This document shows, one piece after another, positions 1 through 10,600 of a stretch of DNA of 64,000 nucleotides (positions are counted from its first letter, which is position 1; each line of letters begins with the position of its first letter). The position numbers and the translations under genes were made by a program. Origin of the DNA: Rhynchospora pubera (taxonomy: Eukaryota; Streptophyta; Magnoliopsida; Poales; Cyperaceae). The stretch spans positions 60,178,251 through 60,242,250 of the forward strand of contig CM051463.1 of assembly GCA_028095005.1 (NCBI GenBank), written 5' to 3'. Under the pieces are notes generated by a model. It was not told the DNA's origin. It did no database searches and saw nothing but the letters and a program-made list of their open reading frames with translations.

Positions 1-867
1 ACAGGTAAGATGTAGTTTTGTTTCATAAATTATTTCTTTTAATTACTTCTGTTTGTTTCGTACTGCATTGAGTGTGTATTTGACTCACCTTGATGATTTA
101 CTCGCAAGTCACAAGTTTGGAAAAGTAAAGCTTGCGAGATTTTGTCAGAGGAGAATGTTATGATACGTTTGTTATTTGTTCAAATAATCTAGGTATGCAC
201 CTTAGCATTGATCTGGCATAGACGTGTTAAAACATTTTTTTTCCTATTCTCAAATAAGAAAATGAGTATTAAAAATAAAAAAAGCTGTTTGCAATGGCTT
301 GTGATCAATTAGTTTACTTTTCAAAATTGAATTATTGCCAGAGTATACCTAAGATTTCACACCCGCAATTTGTTTGCAAGAGGATATTTAAATTAGTTAT
401 GTTATGTAAGTTTATACCTTTTTTTGTCATGATTATTTGATCGCAGAAGCTATCGTAATTGTTGTTTGATGTTTTGCTATATACGAGTAATGATATGGAT
501 CGGATGGGTGCAGTATAACTATTTGCGGTAGGAGTTTGTTAGCATGTGCCATCATATGTTTCGTAATGATCTTGAAAATCTGATTAGTGTTTGAAAAAAA
601 ATGTCATTTAGTTTGCAAAGACTTGAAGAACTCTGGTTTGAAAAATAGATTTCAGACCCTTCAATTACGAGCAGTTGAGAGAGAGAGGCTCAACTCGAGT
701 GATCCCAAGTGATATGTCGCAACTCGCAAGTGATCCCAAGTTCTCCATTATATTGAGAGAAAGAGGCTCATGTCATGTGATCCAATAATCCAATAGGCCG
801 AAAGCTTTGTTGAAAAAAGAATTCCAGCTTCATGAGGCCCAATTATCTAGGTTTTTCAGCTTTTATG
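1..867. other. AT-rich non-coding flank
   Basis: No open reading frame of note. The first nine bases (acaggtaag) look like an exon end followed by a 5' splice donor, so this could be the start of an intron whose gene lies to the left of the window, but nothing else confirms it. The stretch ends at the LINE insertion site. Confidence 0.3.
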
Positions 868-882
868 CGGAAAGGTTAATTT
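868..882. repeat. 15-bp target-site duplication, left copy
   Basis: The sequence cggaaaggttaattt is repeated exactly at 7656-7670, flanking the LINE. A 15-bp TSD next to a poly(A) tail is the signature of target-primed reverse transcription. Confidence 0.9.
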
Positions 883-1115
883 TTTTTTTTTGATGAAAAG
901 CCCTTAGGCAATGTATTACCAGAATAACTGAAACAGACTACAAGGTTTAGTTTTGAGCGACATAAAAACTGTCTAGAACCCCAATTTTCCAAAGACCCCT
1001 AAAAATAAAGAAAATAACAAAAAGTGAAAATAAATGAAAAAAAGAACAACTAACACACTGAACAACTACTAAAAACCAATAGGAATTGGGGTTACTAACT
1101 GAAAAAAGAAAAACA

Positions 1116-4100
1116 CTAGGGTGGTCCCTCCTGAACTTGGTGGTAAAATCTCACATCAATGCTCATGCCAATGCCATGCTCAGTCATGATTGAAGCCATC
1201 GGTATTCCTTGGTACCTAGCCCTTTTCCTTCTAGCATGGTTAGCCATATCATGGGCTGGCTTAACCGCTTTTCTTGTTACATGCCGCAAGAAAACACTGT
1301 TTCCCAATTGTTCTAATTGATGTGCAATGTTTGCTACCACTGGCCTTGCTTTCCAGGATGGAAGGCAATCCAAATAATCTCCTTGCAGAGCATTAACAAG
1401 AATTAGGCAATCAGAGAAAAGTTGCACACTTTGGCTCCCTTCTTCGTGGGTTAAACTCTGCACCCACCATAATGCTTCTTGCAAAGCAATAGCCTCAGCT
1501 TCAAACGGGTCCACTGAGTCATGTATGTTGTACCCCATTCTGACCAGTACACCTTCCCGATACACTACATAGGCAGTGCCAGCTTTCCGAGATGTATCCC
1601 AAGATGCATCAATAATTACCTGCCAAGCATGCTCAGTAATCTCATAGGGTACTATCTCTTCTCTTGAATGCATGCCAGCACCATGATTATCTTCATCATT
1701 CCTCCATCCCAACCATCCCTGGATCCTCCTACATACTCCAATTGGATCAAATTTTTTACTATTGAAAATCAGTTCATTCCTTGCTAACCAAATTTCCCAT
1801 AATGTATGACAAAATGTTTTTATGTTCTCCTCAGTCATATCTTTCGTGATGTGAGTTACAGCATCACAAATATTGAGAGGTAAGTCATCTGTTCTAATCC
1901 CCAAGCTTCCCCCAAACCACACCATTTTTGATCCATGACAAAAAAAGAAGCAATGCATAGCATATTCATTTTCTTGATGACATCTCATGCACATTGGGGA
2001 AAATGACTGTATTCTAGCATGAATGTTCTGTGCAAGCGGTAACCCATTAGTAAGCACTCTCCACATGAAAACTTTGATTTTTGGAGCCAGCATCTTCCAT
2101 TTCCAAATGTATTTCCAGGACACCTCTTGCACTGCCCCTCCTTGCCTCCTCACTAAACAATCATAGCCATCTTTGACAGTGTAATTTCCTGACTTATTGC
2201 CTTCCCAAATTAGTTTATCACTCATCTTAGAGTGTCTAGTTGGCTTTTGCACTGACTGTACAATGTGAGTTGCCACATCACCCCCAAACAGTCGCTCCAA
2301 CTCATCCATCCTCCATTGACCAGAGTCAAAATTAAACATTTCATGTACAGTTTTCCTCCTATCACTTCTACTGGCATGCTCGGCTACCTGCCACAGTGAG
2401 TACCATGGTTGTGACAAAACATTGATTCCTTTCCCATCTGCAATCTGCCATTTAACATTTTCCTTAAAGAAATCTCTCATCTTAGTTGCCTGGCGCCACA
2501 TGGGACTACAGCCTGCCACATTTGTAGCTCTCCAAAAGCCAAGATTAGGATAGTATTTGCTCTTACAGATTTGAACCCAGAGCTTATCCTCATTTTTCAT
2601 CATTGCCCACACCAGCTTAAGGAACAACGCATCTCCAAATACTTGTAGCTGCCTTACCCCCAAACCCCCTTCCTCCCTGGACTGACATATTTTTTCCCAA
2701 GACACAAAAGACATGTACCGTGATTTGTTTGTTTTGCCCCAAAAAAATTTTGCAATTAGGCTCTCCATTTGTTTGATTAGCCCTCTAGGTAAGATTTCCA
2801 CGCTCATACAATACACTGGCATGCTCATTAGAACCGACTGGATCAGCACCAACCGTCCCGCATGAGAGAGCATGTTTGATCGCCATCCAGTGAGTTTTGA
2901 TTTCAACCTTTCCAGTAACATAGTACTCGTCTTCTTTGCACTATTTGATTTTGAGAGCAAAGCGCCCAAGTATTTCTCTTCTGCCCCAGCTTCCTCCGCT
3001 CTGAACAAGCCATGCACCATCTGTTTTATCTGTTCATCACACCGTCTTGAGCACCACAGCTTGGATTTAGCCGGGTTGATGACTAAACCCGCAGCCACTC
3101 CAAAGTCCTCCATGATTTTTGCAAGTTCTTGTATCTCTGTCATGTCTGCATGGCCAAGCAAAATTAAATCATCTGCATAAATAACATGGGTTAGTGAGGG
3201 ACTAGATGGGGCCAATTTGATTCCTCGGATCCGCTCTGTCGCCTGTGCCAACTGTAATTTTCTCGTTAACATTTCCATCACCATGATGAAACAGTATGGT
3301 GACATTGGGCAACCTTGGCGCAGCCCCCTCGTTGGGTGTATGAACCCGTCCCCTGCGCCATTAACTTGTATGGTGACCTTAGCATGCTTGAAGGAGTATA
3401 TCATCAGTTCAATGATTTTGGCAGGCACATTTAGAGCAGCCATGGCATCTTGCAAAAATGCCCAATCCAACCTATCAAAAGCCTTTGTTATATCAGCCTT
3501 CAGCATAAAGGTTTTGTGTTTGTAGCTGGCCAAATGAAATGAATGAATGGCTTCCTTCACCAGTAAAATACTGTCTGTGATGCACCTCCCGGAAATAAAA
3601 GCCGTTTGTTCTTTGGAAATGATCTTCTGAATGTGAGGCTTCAACCGATTTGCAATAACCTTCATTAACAGCCTATAGGTGACATTTCCAATGCTTATCG
3701 GCCTATAGTCAGAAGGAGAAAGTGGTTCATTGCTCTTAGAAATCAACACCACCTTGCATCCTAACCATGCCTCTGGCACTTGAGAAGAGTAGAAAGCTTG
3801 CCTTATTTGAGACACCAAATCTCGTCCCAATACATGCCAATATTGCTGCAAAAACCGACACGTAACCCCATCAGGTCCCGGACTTTTATCCGGTCCCATT
3901 TGGAAAATAGTTCTTCTAATCTCATGATAATCAGGCAACATTGTCAGACTTTGATGAGCTGAGTCGGGTATGGTGGGCCAGTGTCCATTTTGTAGTGGTT
4001 GCAGAAAGTTGTGACGGTTTTGTTGGGCTGAGTTATACTGGTGTGAATCGTAAGCTAGGTTTATGGTTGGGCTGTAAAGGTTTTTAAAATAGGTTACAAA

Positions 4101-5258
4101 GGCTAAACGAATTTTCTTCTCATCTCCTGTCAACCTTCCGGCCTCATCCTCCATTGCAGTGATCAGGTTGTGCCTCCGTCGGTTGGTTGCCACCGTATGG
4201 AAGAACTTGGTGTTACGGTCTCCATTCTCCTCCCATTGTAACCGTGACCTTTGCTTCCAATACAGCTCATGTTGCCCCTCAACCTCATTATACTCCTTCA
4301 ACAGATTAGCCTCTAGGTTGTGATCACGATTTGCCGGGTGTTGCATTTGTACCTCATAAATTTTTTTGGCCAACTCTTCAAGTCTCTTCTTTGGGGTTTT
4401 GTGTTTACCAGCCCATTCTTGAACATTCTCCTTCAACTCATCCCACCGCTCCTTCCAAGACAGATTCATACCTTGCTTCCACTTATCAATCCATGACTGT
4501 TGGAAACCAGGTTCATTAAGCCACCAATTCTCCATCTTGAAATCTTTCTTCCTATCAGGGGGTTTCTTAATGCGCAATAAAATTGGGCAGTGATCGCTAT
4601 GAATCATGGGCAAGTGGTTAACATAAGCATTTGGATATAACTCTAGCCAATCTGGTGTTGCCAACACACGATCTAGTCTTTGGTAAATGGCATCAGACAC
4701 ATTTCTTTTGTTAGTCCAGGTATAAGCCGGACCTTTATACCCTATATCAACCAAACCTGAATTGAACACAAAATCTTGAAAATCTATAGTGTTTTGTTTC
4801 AGTCGGGTATTACCTCCATATTTCTCATTTGAATCCAAAATCTCATTGAAATCACCAAGTAAGCAGACCCTACCATGCATATTTATGAGTTGTGTTAAGG
4901 TTGCCCATATGTGTCTACTCTGGATGTGTGAAGGGTCCCCATAAACCCCTAAAATCACCCAAGGCGGTTTATCTTTGACTGTTACCCTAGCACAAATGTA
5001 ACTAAGGGATGAATTTAGAACCTGGATCCTAACAGAGCTGTCCCAGGCCATGCACAATCCCCCGGCTGTGTCCTGTGCCGGCACAGTGAAAAAGTCATAT
5101 GTCGGAACCGTATGCATGAACCTTGCCATCCTTCTCCTCGAGGCTTTTGTCTCCGATAAGAAAATAATACTAGCTCGTGTTGCACGGAGAGTGTCTCGCA
5201 GGAATTGTTTCTTCCGCGGGCCCCCGAAGCCGCGGCAATTCCAAGAAATAGCATTCAT
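1116..5258 (-). CDS. LINE ORF2: endonuclease-reverse transcriptase-RNase H polyprotein (1380 aa)
   Basis: This polyprotein nicks target DNA and reverse-transcribes the LINE RNA. An N-terminal APE-type endonuclease spans about residues 1-230 (SWNCRG near residue 5, E36 in LSETK, GDFNE with D136 and N138, SDH at 221-223). The reverse transcriptase spans about 440-780 and has D589 in KADITKAFD, GLRQGCPMSP near 645 and the YADD box at 694-697. A C-terminal zf-RVT region (CMRCH...HCFFFC) follows, then an RNase H-like domain with IIDASWD, EAEAIALQEA and LFSDC. The fused RNase H is typical of many plant L1 elements. The ATG at 5258-5256 overlaps the stop of ORF1 in the tetranucleotide ATGA, which suggests translation by termination and reinitiation. 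No frameshift or stop is seen, and all catalytic residues listed are present. Confidence 0.95.
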   Translation of the reverse strand: MNAISWNCRGFGGPRKKQFLRDTLRATRASIIFLSETKASRRRMARFMHTVPTYDFFTVPAQDTAGGLCMAWDSSVRIQVLNSSLSYICARVTVKDKPPWVILGVYGDPSHIQSRHIWATLTQLINMHGRVCLLGDFNEILDSNEKYGGNTRLKQNTIDFQDFVFNSGLVDIGYKGPAYTWTNKRNVSDAIYQRLDRVLATPDWLELYPNAYVNHLPMIHSDHCPILLRIKKPPDRKKDFKMENWWLNEPGFQQSWIDKWKQGMNLSWKERWDELKENVQEWAGKHKTPKKRLEELAKKIYEVQMQHPANRDHNLEANLLKEYNEVEGQHELYWKQRSRLQWEENGDRNTKFFHTVATNRRRHNLITAMEDEAGRLTGDEKKIRLAFVTYFKNLYSPTINLAYDSHQYNSAQQNRHNFLQPLQNGHWPTIPDSAHQSLTMLPDYHEIRRTIFQMGPDKSPGPDGVTCRFLQQYWHVLGRDLVSQIRQAFYSSQVPEAWLGCKVVLISKSNEPLSPSDYRPISIGNVTYRLLMKVIANRLKPHIQKIISKEQTAFISGRCITDSILLVKEAIHSFHLASYKHKTFMLKADITKAFDRLDWAFLQDAMAALNVPAKIIELMIYSFKHAKVTIQVNGAGDGFIHPTRGLRQGCPMSPYCFIMVMEMLTRKLQLAQATERIRGIKLAPSSPSLTHVIYADDLILLGHADMTEIQELAKIMEDFGVAAGLVINPAKSKLWCSRRCDEQIKQMVHGLFRAEEAGAEEKYLGALLSKSNSAKKTSTMLLERLKSKLTGWRSNMLSHAGRLVLIQSVLMSMPVYCMSVEILPRGLIKQMESLIAKFFWGKTNKSRYMSFVSWEKICQSREEGGLGVRQLQVFGDALFLKLVWAMMKNEDKLWVQICKSKYYPNLGFWRATNVAGCSPMWRQATKMRDFFKENVKWQIADGKGINVLSQPWYSLWQVAEHASRSDRRKTVHEMFNFDSGQWRMDELERLFGGDVATHIVQSVQKPTRHSKMSDKLIWEGNKSGNYTVKDGYDCLVRRQGGAVQEVSWKYIWKWKMLAPKIKVFMWRVLTNGLPLAQNIHARIQSFSPMCMRCHQENEYAMHCFFFCHGSKMVWFGGSLGIRTDDLPLNICDAVTHITKDMTEENIKTFCHTLWEIWLARNELIFNSKKFDPIGVCRRIQGWLGWRNDEDNHGAGMHSREEIVPYEITEHAWQVIIDASWDTSRKAGTAYVVYREGVLVRMGYNIHDSVDPFEAEAIALQEALWWVQSLTHEEGSQSVQLFSDCLILVNALQGDYLDCLPSWKARPVVANIAHQLEQLGNSVFLRHVTRKAVKPAHDMANHARRKRARYQGIPMASIMTEHGIGMSIDVRFYHQVQEGPP

Positions 5259-7147
5259 TGGGAACTTGGAGGCGAGTTTGGGATCGCCTCCCTGGCCCGC
5301 TTGTAGTTTATCTGCACGGCTGTTGTTTCCTCTTGATTGTCACCCAAGGTTATCTGCTTCACCCCATCTTCATTTAAATCTACTACTCTCTTTTGTTTTT
5401 TAACCGCTCCTCTGTCACTTGATTCAGTAGAATTCAATTGCCTTTCAACATATTGTGTTTGCTTCTCATTGCTACTCTGAGCTGCCTGTTGACTGGCTGC
5501 AGGCACAGCTGAGCAAGCTGGCTCTTCTCTTGGCACCCTTGTTCTGTCAGTCACCCACCGACCCAGCTGCATGTCAGGTATTTCTTTATTGTATTTGCCT
5601 TCATGTTTCATCCTCCACAGTCTCATTTTAGTCGGGCAGTTAGCATGATCATGCCCAATGAAACCGCAGAAAAGGCACAAGTTTATCACCCCTGTGTACA
5701 CTATGTAAGCCCAAAAAGGGGCTTTGTTCTTGCGGTTTACTGGCACCTTTGGTTTGAGTGCTTCATTAATCTTCACTATTAGTTGCTGCTTGTACACCTT
5801 ATGGTTTGCATAAAAGCCTATTTTAATGTCAGAGAGCGCTTTTCCTACCTTGTTAAAAACTAATTGCACTCCTTGCAGAGTTATTGATTCCGGCGGTATG
5901 CCATGTATCTCTACCCATAGAGCCACTTCATTCACTTGAGGGTTTGTTATGTCCTGAGACCCTCTTGCCATCCTGCATACGACCATATCCCCTCTTATAT
6001 GCCATCCACCCCTTAGCACATGAAACATTTCCTCTTGCACCTTAAACTCCACAATAAAATGATTGGAACCTGCTGCTTCAATTTCTGTGTCTGGGTGCAC
6101 TCCCCATGCATTTCTCATAGTACTGGAGAAGAGTGTGTGGGAGATAGCCCTCTGAGATAGAACTCTAACAACAATGCAAGCAGACCAATTCCTCACCTTC
6201 TCTTCATGTTGCGAAATTTCCACAGCCTCAATATGGTCACCATCACTGGAACTTAGTGACGCAAATTGAGCCAGAAATTCCTCATCATTCAACTCCATAA
6301 TATTGTTGGTCAGTGATAGTGGTTTGCTCTTGTAACTGATTTGGTTGGGTGTTATCTGTTTTGTGAAATCAGTAGGGATTGGGCCTAGTATGGATTGTTG
6401 CGTTTTTAAAGTTGGGGTTGGGTAAGGGACTTTAAGGCTATCATTTAATGGGCTGTGGTTGTCAGGTATTTTTTGGTTATTATTAATATCTGGCTTTCTT
6501 TCTGTATTGTGGTTACAGGTCTCAGAGAGGGAATGGTAGGTTTTGAAGGGTTTCGCGTGTTGGTCAGATTGGTAATCAAGTACAATACGTGTCTGGATAG
6601 TGGTGGTTTTACCTTTTGACTCAGGTATTTGGGAACAAAAAACACCGATTCTTTTTTGCAGATCAAGCTCATTTTTACCTCTTTTAAAGGATATCTCCTT
6701 TTTACAGACATGAGGCAGCTGAGGTTGTACAGCTGTCATGTCTACAACTGGTATGTCACACCTCTCCATCTTGATCAATTCCTGTGTCCCTCCCAATTGA
6801 TGCAATGTGTTATTAAAAGCATGCCTTTTCTTCTGTCTATTCAATGCTGAGGAATCTTGCCTTGGTCCCACCCTTGAATCCTGCTCCGCACATTTCTTCA
6901 AGACTACATTTATCTCAATTTTCTTCAGCTTTTGACCCTCCTTTTGCCTTTTGTAGATGCGTGCTTTACTCATCCTCCAAGAAATCTTGCAATTTTTGCT
7001 TTTTGAATCAGGTTCATGTGAGCCGGTATTCATACCATTTGTCTTTTGTGGTTCGTCATACACCGGAATGCCCATTTGATGTAGAGACTGTGGATCATAG
7101 TGGACGTGAAAATGGACATGGAAATGGGTTGTGCCGAGTAACTTCAT
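5255..7147 (-). CDS. LINE ORF1: DUF4283 / zinc-knuckle RNA-binding protein (about 630 aa)
   Basis: ORF1 proteins of plant LINEs bind the element RNA to form the retrotransposition particle. The frame is open up to 7246, but the codon there is TTG. The first in-frame ATG is at 7147-7145, which I take as the start. A second candidate start is the ATG at 6298-6296, just before the acidic segment MELNDEEFLAQF that leads into the conserved core. The DUF4283-like region follows that segment, with ALWVEIHGIPPES in its middle. After it comes a CX2CX4HX4C zinc knuckle (CLFCGFIGHDHANC), then a polar, low-complexity tail. The roughly 280 residues before the core are rich in Lys, Asn, Gln and Thr and match no domain I recognise. 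The stop overlaps the ORF2 start. Confidence 0.88.
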   Translation of the reverse strand: MKLLGTTHFHVHFHVHYDPQSLHQMGIPVYDEPQKTNGMNTGSHEPDSKSKNCKISWRMSKARIYKRQKEGQKLKKIEINVVLKKCAEQDSRVGPRQDSSALNRQKKRHAFNNTLHQLGGTQELIKMERCDIPVVDMTAVQPQLPHVCKKEISFKRGKNELDLQKRIGVFCSQIPESKGKTTTIQTRIVLDYQSDQHAKPFKTYHSLSETCNHNTERKPDINNNQKIPDNHSPLNDSLKVPYPTPTLKTQQSILGPIPTDFTKQITPNQISYKSKPLSLTNNIMELNDEEFLAQFASLSSSDGDHIEAVEISQHEEKVRNWSACIVVRVLSQRAISHTLFSSTMRNAWGVHPDTEIEAAGSNHFIVEFKVQEEMFHVLRGGWHIRGDMVVCRMARGSQDITNPQVNEVALWVEIHGIPPESITLQGVQLVFNKVGKALSDIKIGFYANHKVYKQQLIVKINEALKPKVPVNRKNKAPFWAYIVYTGVINLCLFCGFIGHDHANCPTKMRLWRMKHEGKYNKEIPDMQLGRWVTDRTRVPREEPACSAVPAASQQAAQSSNEKQTQYVERQLNSTESSDRGAVKKQKRVVDLNEDGVKQITLGDNQEETTAVQINYKRAREAIPNSPPSSQ

Positions 7148-7655
7148 GTAATCCAATGAATGAGAAGTAAAAAATGGATGGACAAAGTGAAATAGTATTT
7201 TGGTGCAGTAATGAAAAGGTGTACAGTAGAGTAAAGGAAGGTACAAGTCAAAGGGGTGAGAGATTGTGGTTAAATAGGTTTTAAAGTTTGGGAGTGGGAG
7301 GACATATAAGAGTACGTTTGAATAAGGATTTAGACATATGGATCATAACAATAAAGAAGAAAGAGGTGGTAAAAGGACAATCGAGCATTTCCTCAAACAG
7401 AACAATTAATGAACCTCACACGGACATTTCCTCAAACAGTTAAAGTGCCATAATACGGGAAGAGAGAGAGGAGCATGGGGGAGAAAAAAAAGAGAGATAG
7501 AGAGTGGTGTACAGAAATTGAAAGCTCAGCAAGCTTGGACTTTAGGTTGGTTGGTAGTGAAATCAGAAATGAGAAGGGAACGCGCAGTTTGAAGTCGCCA
7601 TTATTGAAGAGGACTTAGTAAAGGCGCATTCGCTCTCATTTCTCCTGATCTCGTC
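7148..7655 (-). promoter_or_regulatory. LINE 5' UTR / presumed internal promoter
   Basis: This sequence lies between the 5' TSD and ORF1 and should carry the internal Pol II promoter expected of a full-length LINE. The proximal part (about 7250-7600) is rich in A and G on the plus strand. No TATA box was identified. Confidence 0.5.
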
Positions 7656-7670
7656 CGGAAAGGTTAATTT
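7656..7670. repeat. 15-bp target-site duplication, right copy
   Basis: Exact match to 868-882; it marks the 5' end of the LINE. Confidence 0.9.
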
Positions 7671-10600
7671 GGAAACGTTTGTTCTGCATAAACAGATGAG
7701 AAGTTTGAATGCAAAAGCAAAGTTGAGAGTTGTGATCCATTCCAGCGAGGACTAATTCGCTTGACCGAGTATAAACAGATAATGAGATAAGATAGAACAG
7801 GGGTTAATCACAAGTAACGACTCATATTTGCTGATCAAGTTTCTCTCTCTCTCGTATGATATGATGTATCTCTCACGAAACATCCAAAATTACGATCGCA
7901 GTCGAGGAGCTTGTTTGTGGAACTGGAACTGGGCGACTTCGCTGAGGACTTCAATTTTTCTTCCTTTCTTTTCAATCGGTTTTATACGATGATGAAAAAT
8001 ATATATGTTGAAATTATCGGTACTTCTGCGTAGTGGATCTGTGTGGTAGACCCACCGTGTAGAGAAAAAAGAATAAGGGAAGTGTATTTGATGAATGCAG
8101 CACGGAAGTTTCACCGGATCGTGCGTAGAATATCTTTTAATGTGTGTCCCTTCTGATCATCTGTGGCGGTTTCTGTCGTAGAGCAAGGTTTTTTGACTTC
8201 TTTTCTTCTGCTGCAACATCGGCCACTAATGAGTGTCCCAAAATCCGAAGGTCAAAACATCTTAAAAGTTATTTTTGAAAATATATACATCTAGTGAAGA
8301 CAAATTTAAATACCAAATTTATTTAAAAGAAAATAGAACGAAAATGATGTACGGAGGAAAATATATACATCTCGGCCACTTTTGGTGTAGTAATTGAGTA
8401 ATTAAATGTAACCTAGTCTGCTATATTTATGCTATAGAAAATCAGATAAGCGATTGATAATGTTTAAAAACCGAACCGGTGGCAGCCGGGAATTGCTTTT
8501 GACAACATTGTTTTTACTACTGCAACATTTTTTTTTGTCAAAATTACCCTTGACATCAATTAAAACTTAAAAGAGTCAACTATTCAATAACTAGACCAGC
8601 ATGCACAAACGCATCCTAAATATCTAAGCCATGGGATCCAACGCAAAATCCCTTGTTGGAGATCTCCATTATAATCCTCAGTGAATTACTTTGACTCAAT
8701 TTTATTCATATGGATTTATCACTTTGACTCAATTTAAAATAATACAAGATCTCATCCTTCCCCTTCTAAATTATTTCTAATCAGGACCAAAGTTATGCCC
8801 ATAATCACGTTAATTGCTGAAAAGAAACAGTACGATGTTGTATCGTATAACCGACAGTATTATGTTTCATCCCAATGAAGATAAAAAAGTTCATTATTAA
8901 GAGGGAAAATGTAAAGGAATCCCAACAAAACACAATATTGACAATCTCCGTACTATTTCTCCAAATAAATAGGAAAAACATATTGGAGACGAAGAGTGAA
9001 TTTGTAGGAACCGTAAAAAAAAAGTGAAATTTCATTATGTTTTGATGACTCATCAGGATCTTTAAATTCGGATCTCGGATGGACCTTTAAATATTCTCAG
9101 TGGAATGTAAAACTTGCACCCAACATCATTATTTTTCGAATATATGAAATATGAAATGTATGCGGTCCATGTATATTTCAAGGGAAAAAAAAACAGACCA
9201 AGAATTTTAGATGAAACCTCAACAGTATTTAATAATGATTAATTAGTCGGTGTAAATCCGCATGTAAATAATCTGAGTCAGTGATCATACCGGTATGTGG
9301 TTCCCTTTGTGAATCCTTCATCTCTATAAATTTAAAATGTTGTCCTCGAACACGTCTCTGCAGCCCCTATCCTTGGAAATACTAAAACAAATTGGACAAA
9401 TCAACTTATTGTTCACATGAGCTTTCAAGAGGCTTCGCTTCATCCCGTCATCCATAAGACTGCGAACACAACGAAACTATCATGAAACAACTCATCTTCG
9501 TTAAATTACATTAACCGTTTCATTTCAAAAGACGTTCAAAACGATCGTAACGATCATTTAACTAACAATTATTTTTTATATATGTTTTCCCATTTCAAAA
9601 CGATCAAAATGTACAATTATGTTCGATTTGTTGCCTTGACAATTAATTTTTATACATGTTATTCTATTTTGCATGCATAACTAACCAATTTTATATTGCA
9701 CTATTATCAGTTCATCATAATTTATTTAGAAATACTTAAAAAATACATAAAAAATGACATAAAACGGTTTAAAAAATAAATGAAATGAAAGAGGCCAGTT
9801 TTGTTTAATAAACGAAACAAAAAAAATAATTGCATTAACCGTTTCGAAAGGAACAAAATGAAACGATCAACAATTAATTAAACGAAATTGCGTTTGTAGA
9901 CCTAGCCATCCATGAGATGGAATTTTTGGATGTATGCAAGCCACAAGGACTGTGGTGATGAAGACATCACGTCTCGCTATCTATTATCTAAAATTGTCTG
10001 TTGAAAAAATACACGAAAATAGCAAGATGATTATTAAGTACGTGGTATGTAAGGAGATAGTTTGTTTGGATAACTCTCCTAGTTTCTATTTTATTTTGGT
10101 CAAAATTTTAGACTTTTTAGATTTGTGATTCTTGAGGTTTCTGAGATGGGCTATATATGTTACTTTGCGAAGTAATTTTACTTTGCCTTGGATTCTTAAA
10201 ATCTGAGATTTCTACGATCAATCCAAATCATTTAATCTCTTTTTTATACCAAAATCATACTAAAAATTAATTTTTATATTATTTCAAATTTTTTACTATA
10301 TATTATGATATTTTTAAATTAGAGAGCCTGAAATGCATGCTTCAATTATATGGTTTCTAAAAATATCATAATAAATAGTTAAAAAATTTTATAAATTATA
10401 AATTATAAAAAAATTTATAAATTATAAATTTTGGTTTCTAAAAATATCATAATAAATAGTGAAAATAGAAGGGATAGCGAATAAGAGAGGTGTTCGCATC
10501 TCGCACTGTTCAAGAGTAGTTTGGTTCGCGCGAACCAGCAGTATTTGCGAACTTAGCTATTCGGAACGATGACAAACATACCCATGAGGTATTGCAGTGA

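Larger units (their letters stand above)
868..7670 (-). mobile_element. Full-length L1-clade LINE retrotransposon, both ORFs open
   Basis: The element reads right to left: 5' UTR about 7148-7655, ORF1 7147-5255, ORF2 5258-1116, 3' UTR down to about 890, then a poly(A) tail seen as a run of T on the plus strand at about 881-891. It is bounded by the 15-bp TSDs at 868-882 and 7656-7670. With TSDs the interval is 6.8 kb, typical of plant LINE-1 elements. Both ORFs lack internal stops, the tail is intact and the TSDs are identical, so the insertion is young and could be a potential source copy. Removing the element joins the flanks into an ordinary AT-rich sequence with no recognisable gene. Confidence 0.93.

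Noticed and set aside
2872..3525. Plus-strand ORFs of about 100 residues inside the LINE
   Set aside because: They lie antisense to the well-conserved ORF2 and have no family features.
7148..7246. Extension of LINE ORF1 to 663 residues
   Set aside because: The codon at 7246-7244 is TTG; the first in-frame ATG is at 7147.
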